From Gentiana macrophylla (lineage: Eukaryota > Streptophyta > Magnoliopsida > Gentianales > Gentianaceae), in assembly GCA_026214975.1 (NCBI GenBank), contig JAOBSW010000555.1, positions 186,001 to 250,000 on the forward strand: a DNA stretch of 64,000 nucleotides. Direction: 5' to 3'. A program made the position numbers and the translations under genes. Shown in pieces: positions 34,713-46,332 of the stretch. Position 1 is the stretch's first letter. Every line of letters begins with the position of its first letter. The notes beneath the pieces were generated by a model. It did no database searches. It was not told the origin of the DNA and was given only the letters and a program-made list of their open reading frames with translations.

Positions 34713-34717
34713 TGGAC

Positions 34718-35272
34718 AAGGCCGTATGTGTGTGTAAGAACAGGAAAGAATATCAAGAGAACAAATTTTTTCACAGGAGCACAATCCAAACAAGTAGTAA
34801 CACAGTAACAATCAAGTGAAATTAAGTCGTCTTTTTTTCAACTTTTTTGTGTGTGTGTGTGTGTGTTATAGACGACTATAATTAAGCAGGAATGCAGCAA
34901 GGTGTTGCAAAATTCCTTAGGGAAAAACGTGTTCTTGTTTGTTGATTAAATAGTGCAAGGAAAACGGTGTGGTTGCTTGAATCAAAAATCGAAATCTGGT
35001 ATTGTTCTGGTATTGGGAAGGGGGATTGCTACATTTTTTGGTGTATCGTAGCAAAATTATCCGGGTTAGGAAAGGGAAAAGGCTCGGTTGCTTGGTGTTT
35101 TGTGTTGGTGCGGCTGAATTTTGTTATGGTTCTTGGGAAGAAGATTTGAAGATTATAGGTTTGGGGGAGGTGAAATAAAGAAGAGAAATAACAACTAATA
35201 GGTTTTTTTTTTGAATAAGAATGAAATTAAAGAAGCAAGAACAAGTAGATTTTTTGACACCTGAGTTGCTGA
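34718..35272 (-). other. Element A1 5' leader, distal part
   Basis: This is the continuation of the A1 leader interrupted at 5520. Non-coding. It has a (GT)n microsatellite at 34848-34866 and nothing else notable. Confidence 0.7.
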
Positions 35273-35284
35273 GCTCTGATACCA
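35273..35284 (-). promoter_or_regulatory. Element A1 primer-binding site (initiator tRNA-Met type)
   Basis: On the minus strand TGGTATCAGAGC lies two bases inside the LTR end CATCA. It matches the 3' end of initiator tRNA-Met. Confidence 0.88.
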
Positions 35285-35286
35285 AC

Positions 35287-35605
35287 TGATGTGATTCTGG
35301 ATCGAATCAGATAGCTCTTTGCCCAGGAAATAACTCGGGGATCAATAACGAGCTTAAAAACCTAACCTAGAGAATACAAACTAGGAAAGGGTTAGAATGC
35401 CACAACGTTCGCTCACAACACTGATAACTTCTAAAGGCGATACTCTACAACGAAGAGAATCTCACTCGCAAGCGATACTAAAAGTCGACTCGACCATTAA
35501 GAGAAATTTTATATCAAGAATAATGCGTAGAAAGATAGTGGCAAACGCCTTATATAGGCTTACACCTCAAAGGAAAAATAACAACTAAGCAATGTGGGAG
35601 AAATC
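35287..35605 (-). repeat. Shared A LTR, first part (5' LTR of A1, 3' LTR of A2)
   Basis: It starts TGATGTGATTC and continues, after element B, at 61138-61284; together 466 bp. The minus-strand TATA-like box is at 35549-35556. One side carries a PBS (A1) and the other a PPT and pol tail (A2), so a single LTR serves two internal regions. Confidence 0.88.
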
Positions 35606-37331
35606 TGATGACGGTCAAATTATACCCGTAAAAGTCATCAACATTGTCCTTAAATCGAGATTAATAATATATATTTTATATTAAATCACATGTTTATATC
35701 TATTATTTCATGTTATGTGATTTATAAGATATAATTTGGTATTTATCCATTTTTATTATATAATTTGGTATTTATCCGTTTTTATTTATACTTTGGTATT
35801 TATCCGTTTTTATTTAGATATGATTTACTTTGGGATAAATATCTATTTTGTAGATTGGGATAATTTTTGGAGGATAAATACAAATGGAAGAATTAAATCA
35901 CAAGATAAATCAAAGAAAATCCGGAGTGGATTGAAGATAAAGATCGGATAAGCACGAAAAGATGAGTAAGGAAGAGTTGGCGCCAAAGAAGGGGGCGCAT
36001 AAGGGAGGGGCGCATTTTGCCCTAGAGCTTCCGGATCGACTTGGAATTATCCTAACGCGTTTTCATACTTCTTTTGGATTTAGGAAAACTATTTCAGATT
36101 GGTTTAGGCTTATCCTATGCAAATTTTTACTCCTATATATTTGTACAAACATTACACACGAAAAACACACAACATACACATAATTCATAATTAAATCTTC
36201 AGTTTTTCTTAGAGCAGTTTTTTACAAGTTCTGCAGTTATGTAAGTTCTTGTATTTATTTGTTCTTAGTTCTTTGTAATTAAGCCCCCAATTATTGTTTA
36301 TTGTTTGAGGTTGTTCGTTCTTCACCGGACGATGTAGATCTAAGGATACGATATGAGGCAGTGGGGATTCCTTGTCTATAAGGATCCACACGCCCAGATC
36401 TGTAATCCGGTGACCTATAGATAACTTTGGTATGATCGACAACCGTGTTTTTAGTAGATCTATATAATTTCTTTATGTATCTCTATTTTATCCGTTACGT
36501 ATGAAGAAAAGCTAAGATTTAGTTGTTCGTCGCGTCAATCTAGCCACGTCTTTATGGTGTGATTTTCCACCTAGAATTTCTTATCTTAGTAGGTATGGCT
36601 ACGGCTACGTTGCTCGTCTGTTTTCATTAGCGTATTAGTAGGAAATACCAATATAGGGCTCCTAGGTCGGCTCATGAATTGATCTTCCGGGACTTTTAGC
36701 GAGATCTAGATCTGTTCTGTATTAGGGAATTGTGCACACCTAGTTATAAGTAAATCGTATATTTACATGATACCTAAAAAGTTAGTGTTAATGGGACGGA
36801 GACTGATGCGATCGCTTAGGAAGTACGCCTAATCACATGAATGTTGCCTAGGTGAGGAATACGGTTAATATCGGCATCCCTAGTTTTGTAAGCGTGTGAG
36901 TCATATGAGATGGAGGCCTAAAAAGCGAAGTCACGTGATGTAGCATAGTGATCTAGATGCCCTACCCGGAGCTAGATCTAGTTTAGGCGATGACTCCCGT
37001 AGCCAATATAAAAGAAAAACAAATCGGATTAATAGTTGTCGAGTCTAGCTTAATTATATAGAATCTCTAGATCCAAACGATAACATAATAATTGGGGAGG
37101 TTAATTACGTTGTTTGTGTCGTGTCCTTTATCTTTCTTGTCTACTGTTGGTCGTAGACCGCCTCTGTGTCCTTGACATGAATGATTAATTGTTTGTATAT
37201 AAATGATCCACAATTGGTTCCCTGTGGGATCGACCTTGATTCGCTATAGCTAAACTACGATGGACCTAGTCCTCTTGCTAGTATTGGTTTTGGTGGTCAA
37301 TTATTTTAATTTCACTTGATCTACATCATCA
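35606..37331 (+). repeat. Element B 5' LTR
   Basis: 1726 bp, almost identical to 59409-61132, so the insertion is young. TATA box (TATATATT) at 36134-36141. A 27-bp word, TTTGGTATTTATCCGTTTTT, occurs three times at about 35728-35815. Confidence 0.95.
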
Positions 37332-37337
37332 AGTTTT

Positions 37338-37354
37338 TGGCGCCGTTGCCGGGG
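37338..37354 (+). promoter_or_regulatory. Element B primer-binding site (tRNA-Asp)
   Basis: TGGCGCCGTTGCCGGGG, a perfect complement of the plant tRNA-Asp 3' end including CCA, six bases after the LTR. Confidence 0.92.
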
Positions 37355-37989
37355 AACCAACGGTCAATTTTATATATAAATAAATTTTTATTCATGTTAT
37401 CTGTTTTAGAGTCTGTTTTTTTTTTACGTTTTTTATTCCCTCTGGTTGTCTGCTCTGTGTATAAAATTCCAGAATCTGGAACAGCTGGCTTCGCTCCCAG
37501 CGAGACTACCTCTCGCCGCCAGCGAGCCTGGTTCTATTTTCTGGGACTTCGCGTGTCTATTTATCTCTGTATGTTTAATCTGTAGGTCTGATAGCAGCAT
37601 GGGAAACCATGTTAAAATCAGTCTACGGTCCGCTTTGTTTTTGTTTTTCTTCTGTTTGCAGAAACCAGGGAAGCAATAATATGAGTCAGTAATTTTTCAT
37701 GGGCACTGAGGAAATAACCCAGCAACATGTGGGGCTACGAATCTACGATGGGAAAAGTGATGGAAGCAACACCTTAAAGCACCAAGATGGCTCCGAGAAA
37801 ATAAATATTAAAAGGTTCAAATTATTCGTGGTACAATGTTGAAGGCAAGGTATTACCTTTTTTGCTTATGTTTTACTATCTTTTGGTTTTTTGAGCATAA
37901 GTTAGCCTATACATGAACCTGAGTATGAATCTTAGCCCGGAGTTGGTTTGTAATATTAATTTTATTAGTGTGGAAGGTTCTGCCCAAAT
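37355..37989 (+). other. Element B interior, 5' part (non-coding)
   Basis: No gag. 37725-37850 is closely similar to 48555-48680 of element C, where a 62-codon frame starts MWSYESKMGKAMEA; in B the frame is lost through a one-base deletion. The segment ends at the CTATC target site of D. Confidence 0.65.
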
Positions 37990-37994
37990 CTATC

Positions 37995-39536
37995 TGTTCT
38001 CGGTGAATTTTATGATTTATATGGCAATATTTCATAGCAATAATCCCCGTGTTTTAGTAATTTTTATAGAAAATTACATATTAAATGATTAAATTGAAGA
38101 AATGGTTGTAGAGTTATAAAAAGTGTAAAACGTGCCAATTACGTGTTTAAAATGATGATTTTATGTTGGTTTGAGTCATGTTACACTTTGGTATGCTTTC
38201 AATGACTTGCAGGTGTTGAATGCGGCTGGAAAAAGATGATTTAAAGTGTGTAATCATGCTCTGAAGAGTGGGAGCTGAAGAATAAAGAGATAAAGATGAA
38301 AGGTCGAATTTGAAGGCATGATGGGACGAACGTCTCAAGTATTAAATCAAGGCGTCGAAAGTCGAACGAAGCGTTTGATGTCCCGTCCTCGGACGGGCGT
38401 CGGAATAGTGGTGGCGCGCCCACCTGGAAGAATTTTGATTCGAGATCCGAGAATTTTTCGAATTGGCGCGTCGATTTTGTCCAAATTAAAGAAAGGGCGT
38501 GCGCCCAGGCCAGCTCGGCCCGACTCAAACAAGTTTTGCACACTGGACGGGCGTCCAGGCGTTTTGGACGAGCGTCCGAACCGCCGCCATAGTCCACCGC
38601 CTTACTCATCTATTTAAACAGCGCATGGGAAACCCTAAATATGATCATGATTCCAGCCGCACTTTTTAATAGAAGCGTGACATAATTCATACCACATTAT
38701 TCCGGCCGCGCAAAGCCTAATTAGAAGATGAATTCTTCCAATCCAATAATCATGTTCAACAACATGATTGTTGGCTAAGCACATCGCGGTGGGACAACGG
38801 ATGAAACCGATCAACATCAACACCGACTAGATGATTTTTAGCTACATGTTTAGTGAGTAAAAGTTACAGTTTTTCATCAATTGGATATTGTTCTTTATTG
38901 TTTATGTTTTATTTGAATCGAAAGATCGATGAAACTACTTTTACGCTTTGAATTTGTATGGGAATATTGTTCGAGCCTTAGTCTTTCAATTGATGCAATT
39001 AGTTGTAATTCGAGAGATCGTTTATAATTAATTGAGTCGAGTTTTGGAGACGATCTCATGATCTTGTTTTGCATGCCGTTTAGTTTTGCTTGAGAAATAA
39101 AACGAAACCCTAGAATTTGTTTAAAGGAATTTAATCGAATTCACGATAGATCATTACTAAAAATCGTACCTTTAGCTCAGAATCTAGTTGGGGTTGGTTG
39201 GTTGATTGGTGGATTCTCGTTGCCTTGCCGTTCTTTTAATTATTTGATAAACTGATTCGTTCGTATCAACTTTTGTTGCTAAGTTTAGTTATTTTAAAAA
39301 CCCTAACTTTTACCTGCTGTTTTCTGCATATTTTCTGTTTCAAGTCATAGTTTCTAGATTATAATTAATATATACCTTAGTTTTAGATAATAATTTGTGA
39401 CATAATCGATACAATAACTGTACTTAATCCGATAGACGTTCGATTCCCTTAGGACGACCCGGTAACACCTTTACTACGAGCCTTGCACTTAGGGTGTTCC
39501 GGTAATTATAAATTTAAAACTAGTTTTTACCGAACA
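37995..39536 (+). repeat. Element D 5' LTR
   Basis: 1542 bp. TATA-like TATTTAAA at 38611-38618. Palindromic words GGACGGGCGTCC (38545-38556) and GGACGAGCGTCC (38566-38577). Differences from the 3' LTR are concentrated in 38330-38590; the rest is near-identical. Confidence 0.94.
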
Positions 39537-39542
39537 AGTTTT

Positions 39543-39559
39543 TGGCGCCGTTGCCGGGG
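39543..39559 (+). promoter_or_regulatory. Element D primer-binding site (tRNA-Asp)
   Basis: TGGCGCCGTTGCCGGGG, six bases after the LTR end GAACA; identical to the PBS of element B. Confidence 0.92.
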
Positions 39560-40194
39560 AGTCGGTTACGGTTGTCGGATTCTTGTAGTGCAGTTTTTTT
39601 GTGTCGGCAGTATTTTGGCCATAACTTTCGGCTCGAGTGTCCGTTTGTTGTGCAGGACCCCAATTCGGAAAGCTCGTTCCGACGCCGACGACATGGTGAA
39701 CCGCCGTAGGCCGTTCAACACCGTTTTCGAGGTCAAAATCTGCTGTTTTCCGCTCCATTTTAGCCCTAGAAGATTTCAACACGTTTTTTTTTCACCGTCT
39801 TAGTGTTTTTCCTGTTTTAGCTTTTTCATAGGTAGGTTTCTTTTCCTGTTTCCGTTTCTTTATCTTTTCTAAATAAATAAAATAAAAATAATAATAAAAA
39901 AATAAAAAAATAATAAAAACTTTCTGAACGAGCGTTCACCCATACTGAACGCCCGTCCGCTTCTCTAACTTGTCTTACGAACGCCAATTCTGATGCTCAA
40001 CGAGCGTTCACTTCTGAATCCTCTCGAACTAACTAGCGCCCACTTACATGAACGCATGATTCATCTCTGAAAATTTCACTTTTCAGTCTCTTCTCTCTCT
40101 TCTCTCTTTCTAAACCTCTAAGCCTCTACTCATCTCTACATTCCCCGCTCATCAAACCTAAGGTTGATTTCTTCCTGTTCTGCTTCTCTGGTTT
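39560..40194 (+). other. Element D 5' leader
   Basis: Non-coding up to the gag ATG at 40195. It contains an A/T-only low-complexity stretch at 39870-39920 and the palindromic words GAACGAGCGTTC (39926-39937), GAACGCCCGTCC (39947-39958) and CAACGAGCGTTC (near 39998). A long CT-rich tract (40083-40140) precedes gag. Confidence 0.7.
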
Positions 40195-41562
40195 ATGCAA
40201 ACCAGGAGTAAGAAGGGAAATCTTATCTTTAACCCCGAACCTGAGCGAGACATTGTCAGAAGAAGATTATTTCAAAGTTCTGACAAGATGAGCGAACACG
40301 GTTCTAGTGATGACGAACCGGAGAACCAAGGGAATAATAACCAAGATCCCGCTCAATTAAACCAAATTCTGATGCAAATGTTGCAGAACCAACAACAGCA
40401 GCAAGCCTGGATAAACCAGCAGATGCAACAACAACCTCAGAATGTTCAACAGCAACAGCCCCAGGCGGCTGCAGCTGTTGTGCAGCAAGACCCTTATGCG
40501 CCATATCTTGATCAAGACTTCTTGGAAGGGCATAGACCAATTCGGCCTCCGGAGATGGGAGGAATGCATTTTGATTTAAAGAATGGAGTTGTGGGGATGG
40601 TCCAAAATAGTTCATTCCATGGCACTGCTGCAGAAGACCCACATGACTTCTTGTCGACTTTTGTGCAAATATGTGAAGCAGGGCACTACCCTGGCGTTCC
40701 TTCAGAAGTCGTTAAATTGAAACTTTTCCCGTTTGCCTTGAAAGGCGAAGCAAATCGATGGTTTAAGTCCTTACCCCATCACTCTCTTCATAATCTGGTG
40801 ATGTTAAAAGAGCCTTTGCTCAAATTCGTTTCACCTCGAACGATAATGGACCTGAACGAGATATAGCTAATTTTGAGCAATTAGAAGAGAGAGTGTGGGA
40901 AAGGCCACAGGAGAGGTTGAATTTGTTAATGAGGAAGTGCCCTAACCATGGATACACTCGACATGAACTTAGAATTATTCTATCGGTGTTACTCAACCCA
41001 ATAGAGATTACTTAGATTCCACGACTCATGGATCGTTTTTAGGAGGAGGAGATGATCGCCGCTGAGGTAGTAGAGAAACAATAGCTAAAAATAACATGTG
41101 GGCTACTCAAAGAAGACCCATGTTAGTGGAAGCAAAAAGGAGGCTGCTGAAAGTAACTCGGAGACAAAACTGCTAGTTGCTCAAATGGAAATAATGAACA
41201 AACAACTAGCCAAAATGCAAATGAAGCAGCAAGAAGGGCCAACAGATGTGAATTACTCGGGCGTGCAGGCCGGGAATATGATGAATGAGGAAGTGCAGGC
41301 CATGGAGAACCAAAATCAACCTTTCAGAGGCTTCAGTCAAAATTCTGATCAATCGAGTCAAACTCAAAACCGCAACTATTCGGGAAACCCGCGAAATAGT
41401 TATTATACACCACCTGGTGCATCCAATAACCAAAGACCCCTAGGTAACTGGGCTCAAACGCAAAATCAACAGCCCACCTATGTCTCTCAGAAGAAATTTG
41501 ATGAGCTCGTAGACATGGTGAAAACACTAGCCACCGGTCAAAAACGATGGAGAGACAGATAG
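40195..41562 (+). pseudogene. Element D Gag (Athila type, frameshifted)
   Basis: The start ATG at 40195 (MQTRSKKGNLIFNPEPERD) fits the usual Athila Gag start. A Q-rich stretch follows (residues 55-105), then the gag core: RPIRPPEMGGMHFDLKNGVVGMVQ, FHGTAAEDPHDFLSTFVQICE, LKLFPFALKGEANRWFKSLP. A frameshift near 40815 ends the frame at 40866; the protein continues in another frame (IANFEQLEERVWERPQERLN, RKCPNHG). 41098-41562 is the C-terminal part, with a KKFDELVDMVKTLA coiled segment. Confidence 0.87.
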
Positions 41563-42191
41563 GTCGGATGGTGATCAACAAAGGAAAGCGAGACTCTCGG
41601 GAAGACTCGCCTAGTTATCTGAGATAAAAACCCTAAGGCAGATGTCAGTGCTTGTAATGCCATCACACCGCAATGGAATTATGGACAAGAGGAGGAGTTG
41701 AATGCAGTCACCCTCAGAAGCGGTAAGACAGCTGCACCTGAAAAGTTATCGGGAAACGAGTAGCCCCTCCTGACGCCATGAGTTCAGGAGGGGGCAATCA
41801 GAAATTAAATTCCAAAGAAAGCAACAGTGAGGAAGAGCTGAATGATGATGATTCTTCGCGGGATAGTGATGAGGAGGCTGAGAAGAGAAGTCAGGTAGCT
41901 GAACACTTGACTAAAAAGAAAACTGAGAAGTTTGTCAGGTGGAAGGACAAGGAGGACGAAGCCATTAAAAGTCAAACTATAATCAATCATTCGGAAACCC
42001 TTCCTTATCCACCAAAGAAAAGAGAGAATATCTTGAACTCTGACAAACAGTATGACGGAGTGAGAAAGATGCTTAGAGAGACTATGGTGAGTATGCCACT
42101 TGCTGAGGTATTAACTGAGATGCCTAAGTGCTCTAAGTATCTTAAGGATGCCTGTGGAAGTAAGAAGAAGCTAAAGGGACTGGCATAAGAG
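41563..42191 (+). pseudogene. Element D gag-protease linker
   Basis: AVTLRSGKTAAPEK near 41700 is the conserved Athila gag end. 41778-42188 is an acidic, charged frame finishing with YPPKKRE and SMPLAEVLTEMPKCSKYLKDA, a segment that in Athila lies just before the protease. It ends in TAA at 42186-42188. Confidence 0.8.
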
Positions 42192-42788
42192 GTGCTAAGA
42201 GAAGAATGTTCAACGGTTTCACAAAGCGTTGCAATCAAGCGAGATGACCCCGGACGACCTTCAATCTCTTGCATGATTGAAGGCCACACGTTCCACAATG
42301 TCTTATGCGACTCAGGGCTCTGTCAATGTGATGCCATTGAGCGTCGCAAGAGTCTCGGGTTGGACAAAGGCTAAGGGCGCGCCCCGTCTCTCTTCGGGAT
42401 TGGTGGACCGATCTAGCCGTTTAGCGGTGGTTGTGTTAACAACGTCCTTATCCATGTTAAACATTTAGTTTTTCCAACTGACTGGGTCATACTGGATTAC
42501 CAGTCTGACAAGGAGATGCCCCTGATTCTGGGACGGCCTTTCTTAAATACTTCTACCTCCACCATTGACTTCCTAACTGGCCAAGTCACTCTGAGAGTAG
42601 AGGACACCTCCGTTACACTCGAGCGAGAAAAAAATTCTGCGGAAGCCTCGAGCCAGGAGATTTCATTCATTGAAGCAATTTATGGAGGTGAATCCGACCC
42701 GGATGAAGAGCTCACGGAGATAGGAGCCCTGGATGTTATAATTCACGAAGAAGGAAATAAGCGCCCACGGGTCTGTAATCAATGTTGA
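42192..42788 (+). pseudogene. Element D aspartic protease
   Basis: CMIEGHTFHNVLCDSG carries the D-S-G active site at about 42306-42320. A frameshift right after it moves SVNVMPLSVA into the next frame. 42516-42788 gives PLILGRPFLNTSTSTIDFLTG, the conserved C-terminal part. Processing of the polyprotein would have been its task; the active site itself is still readable. Confidence 0.82.
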
Positions 42789-42969
42789 GTTGTCTCAACA
42801 ACCTACGCACACCGAACCTATGAGTGACAGAAAATGCAGGACATTCCAGGATGATGGCGATGATGATTGAAAGAGCTCAACCGGCCGGACTTTAACCTCG
42901 AAGAGGAGGAAGTTTTAATGGGTAGTTGGGACTGAAATAGATTTACGGAAAGAAACTACTCATTGGGAG
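42789..42969 (+). other. Element D protease-RT junction
   Basis: Short degraded sequence with no open frame between the protease end and the RT lead-in. Confidence 0.5.
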
Positions 42970-43917
42970 TTGGATGATTGGGAACGACTTATGGAAGAGC
43001 TTGAAGAAGAAGAACTTAAGAAGATGGTTAAGCATAACAAAGAAAAAATGGAAGTTGACAGGAAGATTCCTCTAGATGATGTCATTCAATACCTTTCTGG
43101 GGTTACGCCTCGGGAAGATGAGGTATTCTTCAGTCAACCACTTCAAGCTCACAAGGAAAAAGGTGGCCCCTTAAAATCCAGTATTGAGCAACCCCCTACT
43201 GACTTGGAGCTTAAACCGCTTCCGCAGCACCTTAAATACATCTTCCTTAAAGACGGTGATAAGTTGCCCTTGATCATCTCATCTAAACTCGAGCCGGAGC
43301 AAGAAGCAGAATTAATCAAAGTGCTTGAGAAACATATCCTCGCGTTCGGATGGCAGGTGGGCGATATCAGAGGAATCAGCCCAGACGTGTGCATGCATAA
43401 GATTCGAACGGAGGAAGGAGCGAAAAAGGTCAGACAACCTCAAAGGAGGCTGAATCCGCACATGCAGGAGGTTGTCAAAAAGGAGATTATCAAATGGCTT
43501 GACATGGGAATTATTTATGCCATAGCTGATAGTGAGTGGGTCAGCCCTACTCAAGTTGTGCCAAAGAAGGGAGGCATTACTGTGGAAAAGAACGAAAAAT
43601 GGGAAGAAGTTGCCTTACGCCTTGTGACTGGCTATAGAGTTTGCATTGATTATCGCCGGTTAAATGAAGTCACCGCTAAGGATCATTTCCCCCTGCCCTT
43701 CATTGACCAACTTCTAGAAAGACTGAGTGGTCATAAGTACTATTGTTTCCTCGATGGATATTCTGGCTACTTCCAGATAGCCATTGACCCTAATGACCAA
43801 GAGAAGACAACTTTTACTGTCCGCCCGGGCACTTTTGCGTTCGCGAGAATGCCTTCGGTTTGTGTAATGCACCAGCTACATTTCAACGATGTATGCTGGC
43901 TATTTTTGATGGACTAG
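42970..43917 (+). pseudogene. Element D reverse transcriptase, fingers and palm
   Basis: The 315-residue frame begins with an acidic lead (MEELEEEELKKM), then LKPLPQHLKYIFL, RRLNPHMQEVVKKEIIKWLDMGIIYAIADSEWVSP, GYRVCIDYRRLNEVTAKDHFPLPFIDQ and CFLDGYSGYFQI (first catalytic Asp). A single missing base in the conserved MPFGLCNAP box near 43852 breaks the frame; the domain goes on in 43860-44558. Confidence 0.92.
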
Positions 43918-44730
43918 TGGAGCAGTGCATGGAGGTCTTCATGGACGACTTCTCAGTCTATGGCGACAGTTTTGATGAAATTTTAAAGAATCTAGATATG
44001 GTACTCCAACGTTGTGTTGAGAAAAATCTGGTGCTTAACTGGGAGAAATGCCATCTTCTAGTCGAAGAAGGGATTGTTTTGGGACAGAAGGTGTCCAGTG
44101 ATGGTATTCAGGTGGATAAGGCTAAAGTAGAAGCCATTGAGAAAATGTCGTACCCAAAGACAGTGAAGGAGGTACGAGGATTTCTGGGACATGTGGGCTT
44201 CTATCGGCGTTTCATTAAAGACTTTTCGACGATAGCAAAGCCGTTATCCAACCTGCTGAAGGAGGAAGTGGAGTTCTTGTTTGATGATGGGTGTAAGAAA
44301 GCTTTTAATAGCTTAAAGGATAAGCTAACCAGTGCCCCCATTTTAATCGCACCCGACTGGACTAAACCTTTTGAATTAATGTGCGATGCCTCTAACTACG
44401 CAGTGGGTGCAGTTCTAGGGCAGAGAATTGACAAAAAGTTCAGGCCGATTTACTATGCTAGCCGCACTTTGAACCCGGCTCGATGCAATTATGCCACTAC
44501 CGAGAAGGAATTCTTGGCAGTCGTTTTTGCTATTGACAAATTCGAAGCTATCTTTTAGGGTCCAAAGTGGTGGTGTGGGACAGATCACGCCAAGACTACG
44601 CTACCTTATGGGAAAAGCAGATGCTAAACCAAGGTTACTCAGATGGATCCTGATACTACAGGAATTTGACCTTGAAATTAAGGACAAGAAGGGTAGTGAT
44701 AATGTTGTAGTGACCACTTATCTACTTTAG
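43860..44730 (+). pseudogene. Element D reverse transcriptase catalytic end and RNase H
   Basis: CNAPATFQRCM and the FMDD catalytic box (MEVFMDDFSVYG) lie in the first 35 residues, then the thumb (GFLGHVGFYRRFIKDFS). RNase H follows with [31 protein letters not shown] and [19 protein letters not shown], giving the Asp and Glu of the catalytic set. A frameshift near 44545 ends the first frame at 44558, and an extra G near 44578 disturbs the WTDH box. 44620-44730 has [19 protein letters not shown], the RNase H end. Confidence 0.9.
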
Positions 44731-45121
44731 TAAGCGAGGGTGGCGAAGCCCCAAGGAGATAGGCATTGACTTTCCTACTGAGCAATTGATGATGCTTGAT
44801 ACAGTTAGGCCGTGGTACGCTGATTACGTTAACTAAATAGCATGTGGGCATTTAGAAGAGATGACATATCAGGAAAAGAAGAAATTTTTCAGCGACTTAA
44901 AGTATCTCGTATGGGAGGATCCATATCTGTTTAAAGTCTACAAGGATGGGTTGCTTAGAAGGTGCGTTCGGAGCATGAACAATTGGGTATCTTGGAGCAA
45001 TGTCATAGTGGTCCCATTTGGTGGGCACTACGGAGCACCTAAGGCAGTCCACAAAAATCCTTCAATTTGGTTTTTTGGCCTACCTTGTTTAAAGATGTTG
45101 AAGCCTTTTGCAAGAGTGTGA
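44731..45121 (+). pseudogene. Element D RNase H-integrase linker and integrase zinc region
   Basis: 44861-45121 has MTYQEKKKFFSDLKYLVWEDPYLFK, RRCV and a decayed zinc finger (GGHYGAPKAVHKN). Similar in order to 26780-27055 of element G. Frame changes occur on both sides. Confidence 0.78.
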
Positions 45122-45695
45122 TAGATGCCAAAGGGTAGGGAGACTCGATAATAGGATGGAGATGCCTTTGAGGCCTATCTTGGAATGTGAAGTTTTCGAC
45201 GTCTGGGGCATTGATTTTATCGGACCGTTCCCATCATCATGCTCTAACAAATATATTCTGGTCTGTGTGGATTACGTTTCCAAGTGGGTAGAGGCCATAG
45301 CCACCCAAACCAATGATCACAAAGTTGTTAAGAAATTCTTGCAAAAGAATATCTTTACTAGATTTGGCTGTCCTAGAGCCCTTATCAGTGATGAAGGTTC
45401 GCATTTATGTAATGCACCACTGGATAAAATTCTTGAGAAGTATGGTGTCAAGCATAGAATTGGTACACCATACCACCCCTAAACCAGTGGCGAAGTCGAG
45501 GTGAGCAACAGAAGTCTAAAGCGGATTTTGGAGAAAACTGTGAATTCCAATAGATCCAACTCGAGTCTGAAGTTGGACGACGCACTTTGGGCTTATCGCA
45601 CTGCGTTTAAGACCCCTATGGGTACGTCACCATTTCAAATGGTTTATGGCAAGCCATGCCATCTACCAGTCGAGCTGGAGCACAGAGCTTACTAG
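45108..45695 (+). pseudogene. Element D integrase core
   Basis: [31 protein letters not shown] (first Asp), [18 protein letters not shown] and LISDEGSHL (second Asp) lie before a TAA at 45480-45482. The same frame continues with [10 protein letters not shown] (catalytic Glu), [19 protein letters not shown] and [15 protein letters not shown], then TAG at 45693-45695. In the family these stop positions are Gln and Trp, so both are plausible C-to-T or G-to-A changes. All three catalytic residues are present. Confidence 0.92.
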
Positions 45696-46332
45696 GCTAT
45701 TAAATTCTTAAACTTCGATAGCCAACTCTGTGGGGAGAAAAGATTATTGCAACTACATGAGCTCGATGAATTGCACTCGGTGGCCTACGAGAACGCCAAG
45801 CTGAGCAAGGAAAGAACGAAGGCGCTCCACGATGCTAAGATTAAAGATCGGGAATTCAAAGTGGGAGACATGGCTTTGCTGTATAACACCAGGCTCCATC
45901 TTTTTGCTGGTAAGCTTAAATCTAGATGGTCTGGACCCTTTGAGATTCTTGATGTTCATCTTGGTGGAGCCATTACGTTGAAAGGGTACGGCGATCAACC
46001 GTTCAAGGTCAATGGTCATAGGATTAAGAAGTACTTTGGGCAAGCCAAGGAACAGCCTGAAGTACTATACTTTCAAAAGAGAAATGAAACGGTTGAGTCG
46101 TTTATTTGTGAAGAGATTCCATCCGACTTCTTTGGAGTGGATGATGACATTATTACCCCTAACTTTGCAGATCCTTCTGTCGATGCTCCTGCGCCTGTTA
46201 GCATACCTCAGCCGAATCTCAGAAACAAGAACAAGAAGAAAAGAGTCAGTGTTGTCTGGAGAGAAAAATTTCATGATTTACTCGCGCACTTGACTTGTTG
46301 TTGTGGCGAAAACCATTTCCGTCCTAGTCTTT
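45696..46332 (+). pseudogene. Element D integrase C-terminal domain, split by element C
   Basis: After the TAG the frame is open through LLQLHELDELHSVAYENAKL, FKVGDMALLYNTRLHLFAGKLKSRWSGPFEIL and HRIKKYFG, then an acidic tail and a basic NKNKKKR segment. Element C enters at 46333. The reading frame resumes after C at 53822 and stops at 53875-53877, about 19 codons later, so C hit the last few percent of pol. Confidence 0.9.

Noticed and set aside
37338..37354. Partial tRNA-Asp gene at the TGGCGCCGTTGCCGGGG sites (also 39543, 48106, 24738)
   Set aside because: Only the 3' 17 nt complement is present and it always follows an LTR; these are primer-binding sites.
40304..40642. Minus-strand frame opposite D gag
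   Set aside because: Shadow of the Q-rich gag coding region; reverse of CAA/CAG repeats gives L-rich text.
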